Assembly: GCF_003986935.1 (NCBI RefSeq)
Contig: NZ_RJZE01000008.1
Span: 124,001 to 188,000, forward strand
Direction of reading: 5' to 3'
DNA length: 64,000 nt
From: Paraburkholderia kururiensis JCM 10599 = LMG 19447
Lineage (GTDB): Bacteria > Pseudomonadota > Gammaproteobacteria > Burkholderiales > Burkholderiaceae
Shown piece after piece: positions 17,834 to 26,762 of this stretch (position 1 is its first letter; every line of letters starts with the position of its first letter). The translations under genes were made by a program, and so were the position numbers. Below the pieces are notes generated by a model. The model did not search any database. It worked only from the letters and a program-made list of their open reading frames with translations, and had not been told where the DNA came from.

Positions 17834-18712
17834 ATGAATACCTTGCCGGTGCAGGAAGGCTGGATTGTTAACGACGGGCTGCGGCTGCGCCATATCAGCT
17901 GGGGACGCGAGGATGCGCCGCCCGTCGTGATGCTGCACGGTCTGCGCAGCTATGCGTACACGTGGGAGCCCGTGGCTGCAGCGTTGGCCGATAGTTACCG
18001 TGTGATCGCGCTTGACCAGCGCGGCCGCGGTTTGAGCAACTGGGACCCGCATCGCAACTATTACGCCGAGGCCTATGCCCGCGATCTCGAAGTGCTCGTG
18101 GACGCGCTCGGGCTGCGCCGGTTCGTGCTCGTCGGTCATTCGATGGGCGGCGCCAACGCGTTCGTCTACTCGGGCAAACATCCTGAGCGCCTGGCTGGGC
18201 TCGTGGTCGAAGACATGGGACCCGGCGCGTCGGCAAGCTCCCAGGGTTCGGAGCGCATCAGACGCGAACTGCGCGACACGCCCGATGCCTTTAATTCATG
18301 GGATGAGGCCCGCGCATTCTGGCGCCGGCAGCGCCCCAACATTTCGGACACCGCACTGGAGTCGCGCGTTGCGCACTCCCTGAAGACCGGCGAAAGCGGC
18401 CGCATCGTCTGGCGGCATGACGCCGCCGGCATCGCGGCGGCGCGCCTTGCGGCAACGCCAGCGCAACTGGTTGATCTGTGGCCGTTCGTGACGGGGCTCG
18501 CGATGCCCACGCTCGTGCTGCGTGGAAGCGATTCGGATTTCCTGTCCGCGGCGACGCTGGAAAAGATGGCGGCGGCTTCGCCGCAGATCTGCACTGTGAG
18601 CATTCCGCAGGCAACGCACTACGTTCACGACGACCAGCTTGCCGCATTCAACGCGGCGCTGCGTGCGTGGCTCGATCATCTGAACGACGCGGTATGGCGC
18701 GAGGGGGCCTGA
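17834..18712 (+). CDS. Alpha/beta hydrolase (MhpC-like)
   Basis: A 292-residue alpha/beta hydrolase. The oxyanion loop is H-G-L-R-S-Y-A-Y-T-W, the nucleophile is S103 in G-H-S-M-G-G, the acid lies in the region V-L-R-G-S-D-S-D-F, and the catalytic His is in A-T-H-Y-V-H-D-D near the end. The closest functional class by layout is the C-C-bond hydrolases of meta-cleavage pathways and related esterases. Only 3 bp separate it from the flavin hydroxylase gene, so the two are probably translated together. Confidence 0.82.
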   Translation: MNTLPVQEGWIVNDGLRLRHISWGREDAPPVVMLHGLRSYAYTWEPVAAALADSYRVIALDQRGRGLSNWDPHRNYYAEAYARDLEVLVDALGLRRFVLVGHSMGGANAFVYSGKHPERLAGLVVEDMGPGASASSQGSERIRRELRDTPDAFNSWDEARAFWRRQRPNISDTALESRVAHSLKTGESGRIVWRHDAAGIAAARLAATPAQLVDLWPFVTGLAMPTLVLRGSDSDFLSAATLEKMAAASPQICTVSIPQATHYVHDDQLAAFNAALRAWLDHLNDAVWREGA

Positions 18713-18715
18713 GCG

Positions 18716-20353
18716 GTGAAGACGGACAACACATACAGGCCGTCGGTCGTCATCGTGGGCGCCGGGCCCAATGGTGTCGCGATGGCGAACATGCTGGGGC
18801 TGTACGGCATCGCCACCGTGGTGATCGAAAAGACCCCGCAAATCGTGGAGTTTCCGCGCGCGGTGGGCATCGACGACGAAGCGCTACGCCTGTTCCAGAC
18901 CGCAGGACTCGCAGACGAACTCTGCCGCGACATCATCCAGAACGTGCCGCTGCGCATGTTCAAGGCGAACGGACGATGCTTTGCCGACATCCGGCCTTCG
19001 GGGCGCGAATTCGGTTGGTGGCGGCGCAACATCTTCATGCAGCAGCTTGCGGAAAAGACCTTGCGTGCGGGGCTCGCGCGCTATCCGCACGTCTCGCTTC
19101 GCTTGAGTGAGGAAGTGGTGGACCTGCAGCAGGACGACACAGGCGTGACGCTGCGCGTTCGCCGCGTAGACGGTGAGACGTACGCACTGGAAGCCGACTA
19201 TGTCGTGGCCGCGGACGGCGGTCGCAGTCCGCTGCGCGAGATGCTGGGCGTGAAGCTGGAGGGCACGACCCATCCCATCAAATGGGTGGTGACTGATGTC
19301 AGGAACGCGGACATGGACCAGCCCTGCACGGCACTCGTGTGCGATCCGCGCCGGCCCAACGTCTGTGTGTATCTGCCGTTCAACTACCGACGCTGGGAAT
19401 TCCTCGTCTTTCCTCACGAGAACGAGGAAGAGATCGCTACTCCTGCATCGATCCGACGATTGATTGCGCCGTACGTGAGCAACGTCGACGAGATCGAGAT
19501 CGTGCGCGCGCGAACCTACACGCACCATTCGCGCATCGCCAGTCGATTTGTCGTGGGCCGTGTCGCATTGATCGGCGATGCGGCGCATCTGACACCGCCC
19601 TGGATCGGCCAGGGCCTCAACGCGGGTCTGCGTGACGTCGGCAATCTGGCGTGGAAGCTGGCTGGCGTCGTGCAAGGGCGCCTGCGGCCCGAGGTGTTGC
19701 ATACCTACGAGTCCGAACGGCTCGATCACGTGCGCGCCATGATCAGTCTTGCCGACACCTTCGGGGCCATGCTCATGCCCACGAATCGCGTGGCGGCCTG
19801 GCTGCGCGACAGTTTCTTCAGCCTTGCGCGCTTCGCGCCTGCTCTGCGCAACTACGTGTTGCAGATGCGGTTCAAGCCCATGCCGAGCTACACGAACGGC
19901 GTCGTGTTGCCGGGCACTTTGGGCACTTCTGTCGCGACGGGCAGGATGATCGTTCAGCCCGACGTGGAAACTGCGGACGGCGTGCGTCGCAAGCTGGACG
20001 ACGTACTGGGTCCGTGGTTCGCCATCATCGGCTGGCGTTGCGATCCGCTCGCGCATTTGTCGGCTGACGACCGGAGCTACTGGCATGCGCTCGGCGTGAA
20101 ATTCGTTCAGGTGAGTCGTTCGCGCAGCGGGGTGTCCCGTGAAGACCGCGTGGACAGCGCATATGGCAGCGAGTGTGTAGAAGACGTCGATAACGTATTG
20201 GCGGAGTGGTTCCATCAGCACCCAGGGCCTATCGTGCTCGTACGCCCTGACCGTTACGTCGCGGCGCAGACTGACGTGGCAGGGCTGGCCGATCTGGCCA
20301 GCCGCTTTCAGGCGTTCGCGTCCCCACAACTGGAGGAAGCCGATGTTTGTTGA
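18716..20353 (+). CDS. FAD-dependent aromatic hydroxylase (MhpA-like)
   Basis: A 545-residue class A flavoprotein monooxygenase starting at GTG. FAD motifs: G15-A-G-P-N-G20 near the N-terminus, the DG motif V-V-A-A-D-G-G-R-S-P (about residue 160) and the GD motif L-I-G-D-A-A-H-L-T-P-P (about 285), followed by G-Q-G-L-N-A-G. Relatives include 3-(3-hydroxyphenyl)propionate hydroxylase, which adds an OH to a phenolic ring using NAD(P)H and oxygen. The following NIPSNAP gene overlaps its end by 11 bp. It is the best evidence that the operon handles an aromatic substrate. Confidence 0.85.
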   Translation: MKTDNTYRPSVVIVGAGPNGVAMANMLGLYGIATVVIEKTPQIVEFPRAVGIDDEALRLFQTAGLADELCRDIIQNVPLRMFKANGRCFADIRPSGREFGWWRRNIFMQQLAEKTLRAGLARYPHVSLRLSEEVVDLQQDDTGVTLRVRRVDGETYALEADYVVAADGGRSPLREMLGVKLEGTTHPIKWVVTDVRNADMDQPCTALVCDPRRPNVCVYLPFNYRRWEFLVFPHENEEEIATPASIRRLIAPYVSNVDEIEIVRARTYTHHSRIASRFVVGRVALIGDAAHLTPPWIGQGLNAGLRDVGNLAWKLAGVVQGRLRPEVLHTYESERLDHVRAMISLADTFGAMLMPTNRVAAWLRDSFFSLARFAPALRNYVLQMRFKPMPSYTNGVVLPGTLGTSVATGRMIVQPDVETADGVRRKLDDVLGPWFAIIGWRCDPLAHLSADDRSYWHALGVKFVQVSRSRSGVSREDRVDSAYGSECVEDVDNVLAEWFHQHPGPIVLVRPDRYVAAQTDVAGLADLASRFQAFASPQLEEADVC

Positions 20354-20672
20354 ACAGCGTATCTACACGCTCGTGCCGGGCGGCACAGCGGAATATTTGA
20401 GGCTGTACGCGGAGCACGGCCGCGAGGCGCAGGAGCGCATTCTTGGCACGATGCTCGGTTGCTTCACGACCGAGGTCGGCCCGCTCAACCAGCTTGTGTA
20501 TCTGTGGGGCTTCGAGTCGCTTCAGGACCGCACTGAACGCCGCGTGCGACTGATGGCCGACGCTGCATTCAGAGATTTCCGCGGCAAGGTGCGCCCTCTG
20601 CTCGTGCGGCAAGAGAACCTTATTCTCAAGCAGGAAATCGGTGGCGTGCTCGCGCGCCGTCCGCCTCAGTAG
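20343..20672 (+). CDS. NIPSNAP-family protein
   Basis: A 109-residue dimeric alpha-beta barrel (ferredoxin-like) protein. The start M-F-V-E-Q-R-I-Y-T-L-V-P-G, the L-Y-L-W-G-F-E-S-L-Q-D-R stretch and the R-V-R-L-M-A-D motif are typical. Bacterial NIPSNAP proteins often accompany oxygenases, perhaps binding or isomerising unstable products; no activity is proven. Its first codons overlap the hydroxylase gene, so expression is coupled. Confidence 0.8.
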   Translation: MFVEQRIYTLVPGGTAEYLRLYAEHGREAQERILGTMLGCFTTEVGPLNQLVYLWGFESLQDRTERRVRLMADAAFRDFRGKVRPLLVRQENLILKQEIGGVLARRPPQ

Positions 20673-20730
20673 TGTCTGGTTTTAGCCTGCGTGATCGAGG
20701 TGCTTACATTGAAACCCGCTGAATACGCCT

Positions 20731-22200
20731 ATGCCAACGAATGTTTCTGCATCGCCGGCGCATGAGTCGGCCTACCCGTCGCTTTGCTTCTATATCGACG
20801 GGGTTTTCCATGCCGCCGGCCATCGCCGCACGCGTCCTGTGTTCGATCCCGGAACGGAGCAGGTCATCGGAGAACTTCCACTCGCCGATACCGACGACGT
20901 TGCGTGTGCCGTGGATGCCGCCCATCGCGCCTTCGAGCGGTGGAAACGCGAGTCGCCACTCGCGCGTTCCGACATTCTGCGCAGGGCAGCCGCGTTGATC
21001 CGCGAACGTGCGGTCGAGATTGGTCGCCATATCACGATGGATCAGGGCAAGCCGTTGCAGGAGGCGATAGCGGAGGTGGCGTCGTCTGCCGAGCATCTTG
21101 AGTGGCATGCCGAAGAGGGGCGGCGCATCTACGGGCGCGTCGTGCCGGCCCGCTCGCCCGACGTGCAGCAGACGGTGCTGCGCGAACCGGTTGGCGTGTG
21201 CGCCGCGTTTTCGCCGTGGAATTTTCCGTTCAACCAGGCGTTGCGCAAGATTGCGGCCGCGCTCGCCTCGGGCTGCACGCTGGTGTTGAAGGGACCGGAA
21301 GAAGCGCCCAGTGCGATCGTCGCGCTGGCACGCGTCTTTCACGACGCGGGGCTGCCACCGGGCTGTCTGAACGTGCTGTGGGGCGTGCCGTCCGAAGTAT
21401 CGGCGCAACTCATCGAATCTCCGAAGGTGCGCAAGATCTCTTTCACGGGATCGGTGCCCGTCGGAAAGCAACTGGCTGCGCTCGCGGGTGCGCACATGAA
21501 GCGCATGACGATGGAACTGGGCGGACACGCGCCCGTGATCGTCTGCGACGACGCCGACGTGGCGCGCGCCGCCGCCATGCTGGCCGCCTACAAGTTTCGC
21601 AACGCCGGGCAGGTATGCGTTTCGCCCACGCGTTTCTTCGTGCAACGCCGCGTGTACGAGCGCTTCGTCTCGGCATGGCTCGACGCGATGGCGACCATTC
21701 GCGTGGGCCACGGCCTCGAGCCCGGCGTCACGATGGGCCCGCTCGCACATGCACGGCGGCTTGCCGAAATGGAAGCCTTCGTGAGCGATGCGAAAGCAAA
21801 GGGCGCGGAAATCGCGGCGGGCGGCACGCGGCTCTTCAGTCGCGGCCATTACTTCGCACCGACTGTTGTGCTGGCGCCTCGCTCCGATACGTGGTTGATG
21901 TGCGAAGAACCGTTTGGTCCCATTGCGGCACTCGTGCCGTTCGACGAACTCGACGCGGCGATTGACGAAGCGAACAGGCTGCCTTTCGGGCTCGCGTCTT
22001 ATGCGTTCACTACGTCGTCGCGCAACGCGCATCGCATCAGCCGAAACCTGGAGGCGGGCATGGTCAACATCAACCACTTCGGCATGGGCCCGGCGGAGAT
22101 TCCATTCGGCGGGGTGAAAGAGAGCGGCTTCGGTAGCGAAGGCGGAACGGAGACCTTCGACGGCTATCTGGTCACGAAATTCGTTACGCAGCTCAACTGA
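20731..22200 (+). CDS. NAD(P)-dependent aldehyde dehydrogenase (semialdehyde type)
   Basis: A 489-residue aldehyde dehydrogenase. General base E262 is in M-E-L-G-G-H-A-P and the nucleophile C296 in [17 protein letters not shown] marks the cofactor site. The C-V-S-P context and overall pattern are closest to succinate-semialdehyde and related dehydrogenases. As last gene of the operon it would oxidise an aldehyde made upstream, for example by the TPP-dependent decarboxylase. It ends 21 bp from the convergent IclR gene. Confidence 0.87.
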   Translation: MPTNVSASPAHESAYPSLCFYIDGVFHAAGHRRTRPVFDPGTEQVIGELPLADTDDVACAVDAAHRAFERWKRESPLARSDILRRAAALIRERAVEIGRHITMDQGKPLQEAIAEVASSAEHLEWHAEEGRRIYGRVVPARSPDVQQTVLREPVGVCAAFSPWNFPFNQALRKIAAALASGCTLVLKGPEEAPSAIVALARVFHDAGLPPGCLNVLWGVPSEVSAQLIESPKVRKISFTGSVPVGKQLAALAGAHMKRMTMELGGHAPVIVCDDADVARAAAMLAAYKFRNAGQVCVSPTRFFVQRRVYERFVSAWLDAMATIRVGHGLEPGVTMGPLAHARRLAEMEAFVSDAKAKGAEIAAGGTRLFSRGHYFAPTVVLAPRSDTWLMCEEPFGPIAALVPFDELDAAIDEANRLPFGLASYAFTTSSRNAHRISRNLEAGMVNINHFGMGPAEIPFGGVKESGFGSEGGTETFDGYLVTKFVTQLN

Positions 22201-22221
22201 ACGACGACGCGTGTCGACGGT

Positions 22222-22947
22222 TCAGATGGCTTGCCCGATGCGCGTGGCCGCGTCGACGAGCAGTTTGCCGAGCACGCTCTGGTCGAACAGCGAGAAATGC
22301 TCTTCGCGAAACACGAGCGACACGCTGCTGTTGATGTCGCCGTTGCTCGCGGCAGCAATGGGCGCGGCAATACCGACGAACCCCTGGTCCAGTTCGCCGC
22401 GCGAAAGGCAGTAACCGCTCTCCACGATGTGCTGGCAATGCCGCCAGAATGCGGTCCAGTCTTCGAATTCGCCCATTTCCGCGCGATGTCGTTCATGTAG
22501 ACGTTTGAGCCGGGTACGCGACATCGAGGCGACGATGGCTTTCGAAGACGCACCATGAAAGAGCGGCATGATGCGTCCGCGCCCGAAACCGAGTTGCAGG
22601 TTTTCTACGCCCGTTTCGTGCAGGACGTTGATGATCTGTTCGTCGTACAAGGTGGACACGAGTGCGTCACCGCCCGTCAGCTGCGCGAGTTTCTGCACCA
22701 CAGGTGTGGCGGCCATGAGCATCGGGTCCGACTGGCGCATGTTGTAGTCGAGATGGATGATGCGCGGCCCCAGCGTGTAGGCGCCGTTGTGGCTCACGAG
22801 CAGGCCGACGGAGACCAGTTCCTTAACGTAGCGGTAGCACGTGGTTCGCGAGAAACCCATGTGTTCGGCGATGCCTTCTGCCGTCATCGACATGGCCGAA
22901 GACGAGAAGACGTCAAGGATGGAGAGCATTTTGGTGAGGCTCGACAT
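22222..22947 (-). CDS. IclR-family transcriptional regulator
   Basis: A 241-residue regulator. The N-terminal winged helix holds M-T-A-E-G-I-A-E-H-M-G-F-S-R-T-T-C-Y-R-Y (about residues 21-40), and the larger C-terminal effector domain includes G-R-I-M-P-L-F-H-G-A-S-S-K-A-I and G-Y-C-L-S-R-G-E-L. It is convergent with the catabolic operon and divergent from the APC permease, and a shared ATTGCGGGATT sequence stands before both of those. It is the probable pathway regulator, with an aromatic or keto acid as likely effector. Confidence 0.87.
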   Translation of the reverse strand: MSSLTKMLSILDVFSSSAMSMTAEGIAEHMGFSRTTCYRYVKELVSVGLLVSHNGAYTLGPRIIHLDYNMRQSDPMLMAATPVVQKLAQLTGGDALVSTLYDEQIINVLHETGVENLQLGFGRGRIMPLFHGASSKAIVASMSRTRLKRLHERHRAEMGEFEDWTAFWRHCQHIVESGYCLSRGELDQGFVGIAAPIAAASNGDINSSVSLVFREEHFSLFDQSVLGKLLVDAATRIGQAI

Positions 22948-23248
22948 GAACGGTCCGTAGCGAAATGTATTGTGCAGAAAGGCCGTAGCAAGGGCGGCTG
23001 CGGTCAGTTTCGACCTTACCCGGCAGGCTCATATTGCGGGATTTCAGCAGGGAAATTTCGATTTATGGCGTGGTAGTTTATCGCCAATCCTGCATTGTGC
23101 CGATTCGGGATAACAGCGCGAAAAATGGACTTCTAATATCGGGTTCGTGTAGCCGGATCGTCAGCGGGCGCTTCGCCTCGCTCTTCGGCAGCGGATCTGC
23201 GGGCGGTGCGCTGGCCCGACTATACCGACACATGACGGAGGAGACGTA
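22948..23248. promoter_or_regulatory. Divergent IclR/permease control region
   Basis: No gene is seen in these 301 bp. ATTGCGGGATT (23033-23043) repeats the sequence overlapping the operon promoter at 13.1 kb, and the palindrome GAAATTTC (23052-23059) follows 8 bp later. IclR proteins often bind palindromes of this size. No clear -35/-10 pair was found for either gene. Confidence 0.45.
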
Positions 23249-24706
23249 ATGCTTCAGCAGACGCAGGCCCCGCATCCCGGGCTCAGGCAAGGTGCCTTGA
23301 GTATCGGATTCATCATCTTTTTCGTCGTCTCGGCGGCGAGCCCGTTGAGCGTGCTGGCGGGCGGCTTTCCGATCGGCATCATGCTCGGCAATGGACCCGG
23401 CACCCCCGCGCTGCTGCTCGTGACGCTCGGCATTCTGCTCACGTTCTCGGCCGGCTATACCGCGATGGCGCGCCACGTCACGAATGCCGGGGGTTTCTAC
23501 GCGTTTTCGTGCCGCGGCCTGGGTGGCCTTCTGGGGGGTGGCGCAGGCATGCTCGCCATGTTCTGCTACAACATTCTGCAGATTGGCGTCTATGGTCTCT
23601 TCGGCGCGGTTGTTTCGGACACCGTTTCAACGGCTTTCCATCTCGTGTTGCCCTGGTGGGTCTATTCGTTCATGGCGCTGGCGAGCGTCGCGATACTCGG
23701 GTATCGGCAGATCGATCTGTCGGCGCGCCTGCTCTCCGTGATGGTGACCGCCGAGTATCTGACCATTCTCGTGCTCGACGCGTGCATCCTGCTGAAAGGC
23801 GGCGAAGCGGGCGTCAATCTGGATGCCTTCAAACCCGCGGCCGTATCGAGCGGTTCGCCTTCTATCGGGCTGTTGTTCTGCTTCGCCGCGTTCATCGGCT
23901 TCGAAGCGACCACGATCTACGGCGAGGAAGCACGCGACCCGAAGCGCGCCATTCCCATTGCGACATTTGCGGCCGTGCTGCTCATTGGCGCGTTCTATTC
24001 GCTTTCGCTGTGGGCCATGGTGGTGGGGGCCGGCGCGAACAAGATCGTTCCTGCGCTGCAAGCCATGCAGGATCCGACTACGTTCATCTACGGCCTTTCC
24101 GACCGCTATGCGGGGCATGGCCTCACGCAGGTGATCCGTGTGCTGTTCATCGTGAGCATCTACGCCGGGTTGCTCGCCTTTCATAACTCCGCGGCCCGAT
24201 ATTTCTTTGCCAGCGGACGCGACCGTTTGTTGCCGCAAGTGCTCGGACGTGCACACGGGCGACATCAGAGCCCGCACGTCGGCTCGCTGCTGCAATCGTT
24301 CATTGCAGCGGTTGTGGTGGGCATATTCGCGCTGCTGCACGCAGACCCGGTGCTCCAGTTGTTCGCCTGGCTCTCGAACGTGGCGACGCTATGCGTGATC
24401 CTGCTCATGGCGATTACCTCGGCAGCCGTGATCGGCTTCTTTCGTCGGCGCTCGGGAATTCATTCCGCCGCGCGCGAGAGCTGGGTACGTACGCAGGCAT
24501 TGCCCGCCGTCTCGTGCGTGCTGCTGACTTACGTGCTCATTACAGCGATCAGGCACTTCGATGTGTTGACGGGCGCGAGCGGCTGGCTGGCCGACGCGTT
24601 GTGTTCGCTCGTGCCGCTCGCGGTGCTGCTCGGTGTGGCGTTGGCCGCGCGGCTGCGTCGGGTATCGGCGGAGCACTATCGGCGGCTGGGCACGTACACG
24701 CCTTAA
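23249..24706 (+). CDS. APC-family amino-acid/organic-acid permease
   Basis: A 485-residue transporter with about 12 hydrophobic segments. The first helix pair contains the unwound A-S-P-L-S-V-L and G-G-F-P-I-G substrate-binding pattern, and helix 6 has F-I-G-F-E-A-T-T-I-Y-G-E-E, a classical APC motif. It is divergent from the IclR regulator and probably imports the compound degraded by the 13-22 kb operon, by proton symport. The substrate is unknown; APC members mostly carry amino acids or amines. Confidence 0.83.
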   Translation: MLQQTQAPHPGLRQGALSIGFIIFFVVSAASPLSVLAGGFPIGIMLGNGPGTPALLLVTLGILLTFSAGYTAMARHVTNAGGFYAFSCRGLGGLLGGGAGMLAMFCYNILQIGVYGLFGAVVSDTVSTAFHLVLPWWVYSFMALASVAILGYRQIDLSARLLSVMVTAEYLTILVLDACILLKGGEAGVNLDAFKPAAVSSGSPSIGLLFCFAAFIGFEATTIYGEEARDPKRAIPIATFAAVLLIGAFYSLSLWAMVVGAGANKIVPALQAMQDPTTFIYGLSDRYAGHGLTQVIRVLFIVSIYAGLLAFHNSAARYFFASGRDRLLPQVLGRAHGRHQSPHVGSLLQSFIAAVVVGIFALLHADPVLQLFAWLSNVATLCVILLMAITSAAVIGFFRRRSGIHSAARESWVRTQALPAVSCVLLTYVLITAIRHFDVLTGASGWLADALCSLVPLAVLLGVALAARLRRVSAEHYRRLGTYTP

Positions 24707-24732
24707 ACAGGTTCCGCACGCTGCACGCGGTA

Positions 24733-25836
24733 TCACGGTTCGGGAAGCGGCGCGCGCGGAATATCGATTTCGAAGATACTGCCGCCCACGCTCGATTGAA
24801 CGTAACGTACCTCGCCGCCGTGAGCCATGGCGATGGCTCGCACGACGGACAAACCGAGCCCGGATCCTCCGGACTCCCGCGAGCGCGATGCGTCGCCGCG
24901 TGTAAAGGGATTGAAGGCGTGGCGTGCGAATTCCGGGGTGAGGCCAGGGCCTTCGTCCTCCACGCGCAGCACCACATGCGTGTCGCGGGGCTCCACCTCG
25001 ATGCGCAGCCGGCCAGCATGCGCATAGCGACGTGCGTTATCGAGCAACGCGAGCAACGCCTGCCGGATTCGCGGACCGTCGCAGCGCAGGATGACGGGCA
25101 CGATATGGAGTTCGACGCGAAGGCCGGCTTCCTCCAGCGCCGGGCGGATCGAATCGACGGCGTGCTCGACTTCGGCGCCGATCTCGGTTGGCTCAATGCG
25201 CATTTGCATGCGGCCGCTGTCTTGCAGCGTGACGACACGCAGGTCTTCCACCAGACGCGAGAGGCCCTCCACCTGAAACAGCAACCCACGGAACAGCGCT
25301 TCGTCGGGGCGGAATACCCCGTCGCTCAGGCCTTGCAGGCGACCCTTCAGGATGGTGAGCGGCGTACGCAGTTCGTGCGCGATGGCGGCGTTCCAGGCGG
25401 CCATGTCGGCGGCCATGTCCTGCAGTTTCATTGCCATCGTGTTGAAGTCGTCTACCAGATGCGCCGTTTCGCCGAGCGAACGATCGCCTGGCACGGCGCG
25501 GGCGGCGAGGTCGCCTGCCGCGATGCGGCGTGCGCCCTCCGCGAGCGAATTGAGCGGAGCGAGAATGCGCCTCGCGAGGCGCAAGGCAATGATGACCGCG
25601 ACGATAAGCGCCACGAGCAGCAGCGCGGCGAAGATCAGGTAGTCCGGCGCCTGCGGGATGAGCATGTCCTCGGGCGGCCCCGGCGGCAGAGGTATGAACG
25701 TATAGAGCAAACCGTAGATCACGAACGAACCCACGAACGCGATCAGCGTCGTGATGACCGCGACGAGCCCCATCGACATCACGATCTGCCGGCTCAGCCG
25801 GTTGCGCTGCGGCATCGGCCCTTCTTGAGTCGGCAT
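24733..25836 (-). CDS. BaeS-like sensor histidine kinase
   Basis: A 367-residue membrane kinase. Two transmembrane helices (about residues 18-45 and 66-86) enclose a very short periplasmic loop of about 20 residues rich in proline, so it may sense within the membrane. A HAMP linker (about 87-140) leads to the H-box A-I-A-H154-E-L-R-T-P-L, then the N-box L-D-N-A-R-R-Y and the G boxes D-E-G-P-G-L and G-S-G-L-G-L-S. Its start overlaps the stop of the regulator gene by one base (TGATG), so the pair is coupled. The cues are probably envelope damage or toxic compounds. Confidence 0.87.
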   Translation of the reverse strand: MPTQEGPMPQRNRLSRQIVMSMGLVAVITTLIAFVGSFVIYGLLYTFIPLPPGPPEDMLIPQAPDYLIFAALLLVALIVAVIIALRLARRILAPLNSLAEGARRIAAGDLAARAVPGDRSLGETAHLVDDFNTMAMKLQDMAADMAAWNAAIAHELRTPLTILKGRLQGLSDGVFRPDEALFRGLLFQVEGLSRLVEDLRVVTLQDSGRMQMRIEPTEIGAEVEHAVDSIRPALEEAGLRVELHIVPVILRCDGPRIRQALLALLDNARRYAHAGRLRIEVEPRDTHVVLRVEDEGPGLTPEFARHAFNPFTRGDASRSRESGGSGLGLSVVRAIAMAHGGEVRYVQSSVGGSIFEIDIPRAPLPEP

Positions 25837-26525
25837 CAGCTTTCCATGAGCCGGTAGCCGACGCCGCGCACCACCGACATCATGCCTGGTGCACCGCCCT
25901 GGTCGAGCTTCTTGCGCAGGTTGCAGACGTGGCTGTCCACAGTGCGTTCCAGCGCGTCGCCACCGGGCAGGCAGGCGTCCACCAGTTCGCCGCGGCTGAA
26001 TACGCGGGTGGGCGACTTCGCGAGGTGGGCCAATATCCGGAACTCGGTCAACGTGAGCGCAAGCGGCGCTTCGCCGGCCTCGCTCACCACCTTGGCCACG
26101 TATCGCTCGGTATCGATTTCGAGCTTGCCGGCGCGTAGAAGCCCTGGCGAGCGCGAAACGCCGACGCGCCGCAACACGGCGCGCACGCGCGCGACGACTT
26201 CCACGGGATTGAAGGGTTTGACGATGTAGTCGTCCGCGCCAAAACGCAGACCCTGCAGGCGGTCGATGGCCTGATCGAGCGCCGTCAGCATGATGACGGC
26301 CGTATTGCTGCGGCGACGCAATTCGACGAGCACTTCCCAGCCGTCCTTCTTCGGCATCTTGACGTCCAGCAGCACGAGGTCCGGCTTCAGTACGGGGTGC
26401 ACATCAATGGCGGTTTGCCCATCGGTCACGCGGTAGGTGCGAAACCCTTCGCGCACGAGGTACGCATCGAGTATTTCGGCAATTTCCGGTTCGTCTTCCG
26501 CAATCAGGATCAGCGCATTGTTCAT
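25836..26525 (-). CDS. BaeR-like OmpR/PhoB-family response regulator
   Basis: A 229-residue regulator. The receiver has acidic residues E10/D11, phospho-acceptor D54 in L-L-D54-V-K-M-P and T-A of the M-L-T-A switch; the C-terminal winged helix shows L-T-L-T-E-F-R-I-L and the R-T-V-D-S-H-V-C-N-L-R-K-K-L recognition helix. I start at the ATG at 26525 (M-N-N-A-L-I-L-I); a start 10 codons earlier is possible. Divergent from a repeat-tailed gene; between them lies a triple 11-bp direct repeat, the typical binding layout for this family. It is likely the regulator of the surrounding exporter, cap and efflux genes. Confidence 0.88.
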   Translation of the reverse strand: MNNALILIAEDEPEIAEILDAYLVREGFRTYRVTDGQTAIDVHPVLKPDLVLLDVKMPKKDGWEVLVELRRRSNTAVIMLTALDQAIDRLQGLRFGADDYIVKPFNPVEVVARVRAVLRRVGVSRSPGLLRAGKLEIDTERYVAKVVSEAGEAPLALTLTEFRILAHLAKSPTRVFSRGELVDACLPGGDALERTVDSHVCNLRKKLDQGGAPGMMSVVRGVGYRLMES

Positions 26526-26602
26526 GCTTCTATCTCGGGTCTCGACAGCGCGCATTCGGCTGCTTACGCCTGTAATGCTGGCACAGGGCGGGGCGTCGGT
26601 TA

Positions 26603-26635
26603 ATGGTCTCCACGGAATCTCAATGGTATCTCAAC
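26603..26635 (+). promoter_or_regulatory. Direct-repeat box 1 (three 11-bp units), response-regulator site
   Basis: Three consecutive 11-bp units, each with TCTC at positions 5-8; the middle one is GGAATCTCAAT and the third GGTATCTCAAC. A -10-like TAAGAT begins 22 bp after the box (26657). The orientation points to the repeat-tailed gene; the regulator gene starts 78 bp to the left on the other strand, so autoregulation is also possible. Confidence 0.6.
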
Positions 26636-26762
26636 ACTCTTTGGCGGCCACGCGCCTAAGATGGGCGCACGCCTGTATCGCGGTCAATGCGTGGTACGAA
26701 ACACGGCAGGAATGCTGCGGCAGGTCAGACAAAATATCGGAAAAACGATACGAGGTGCGGGG

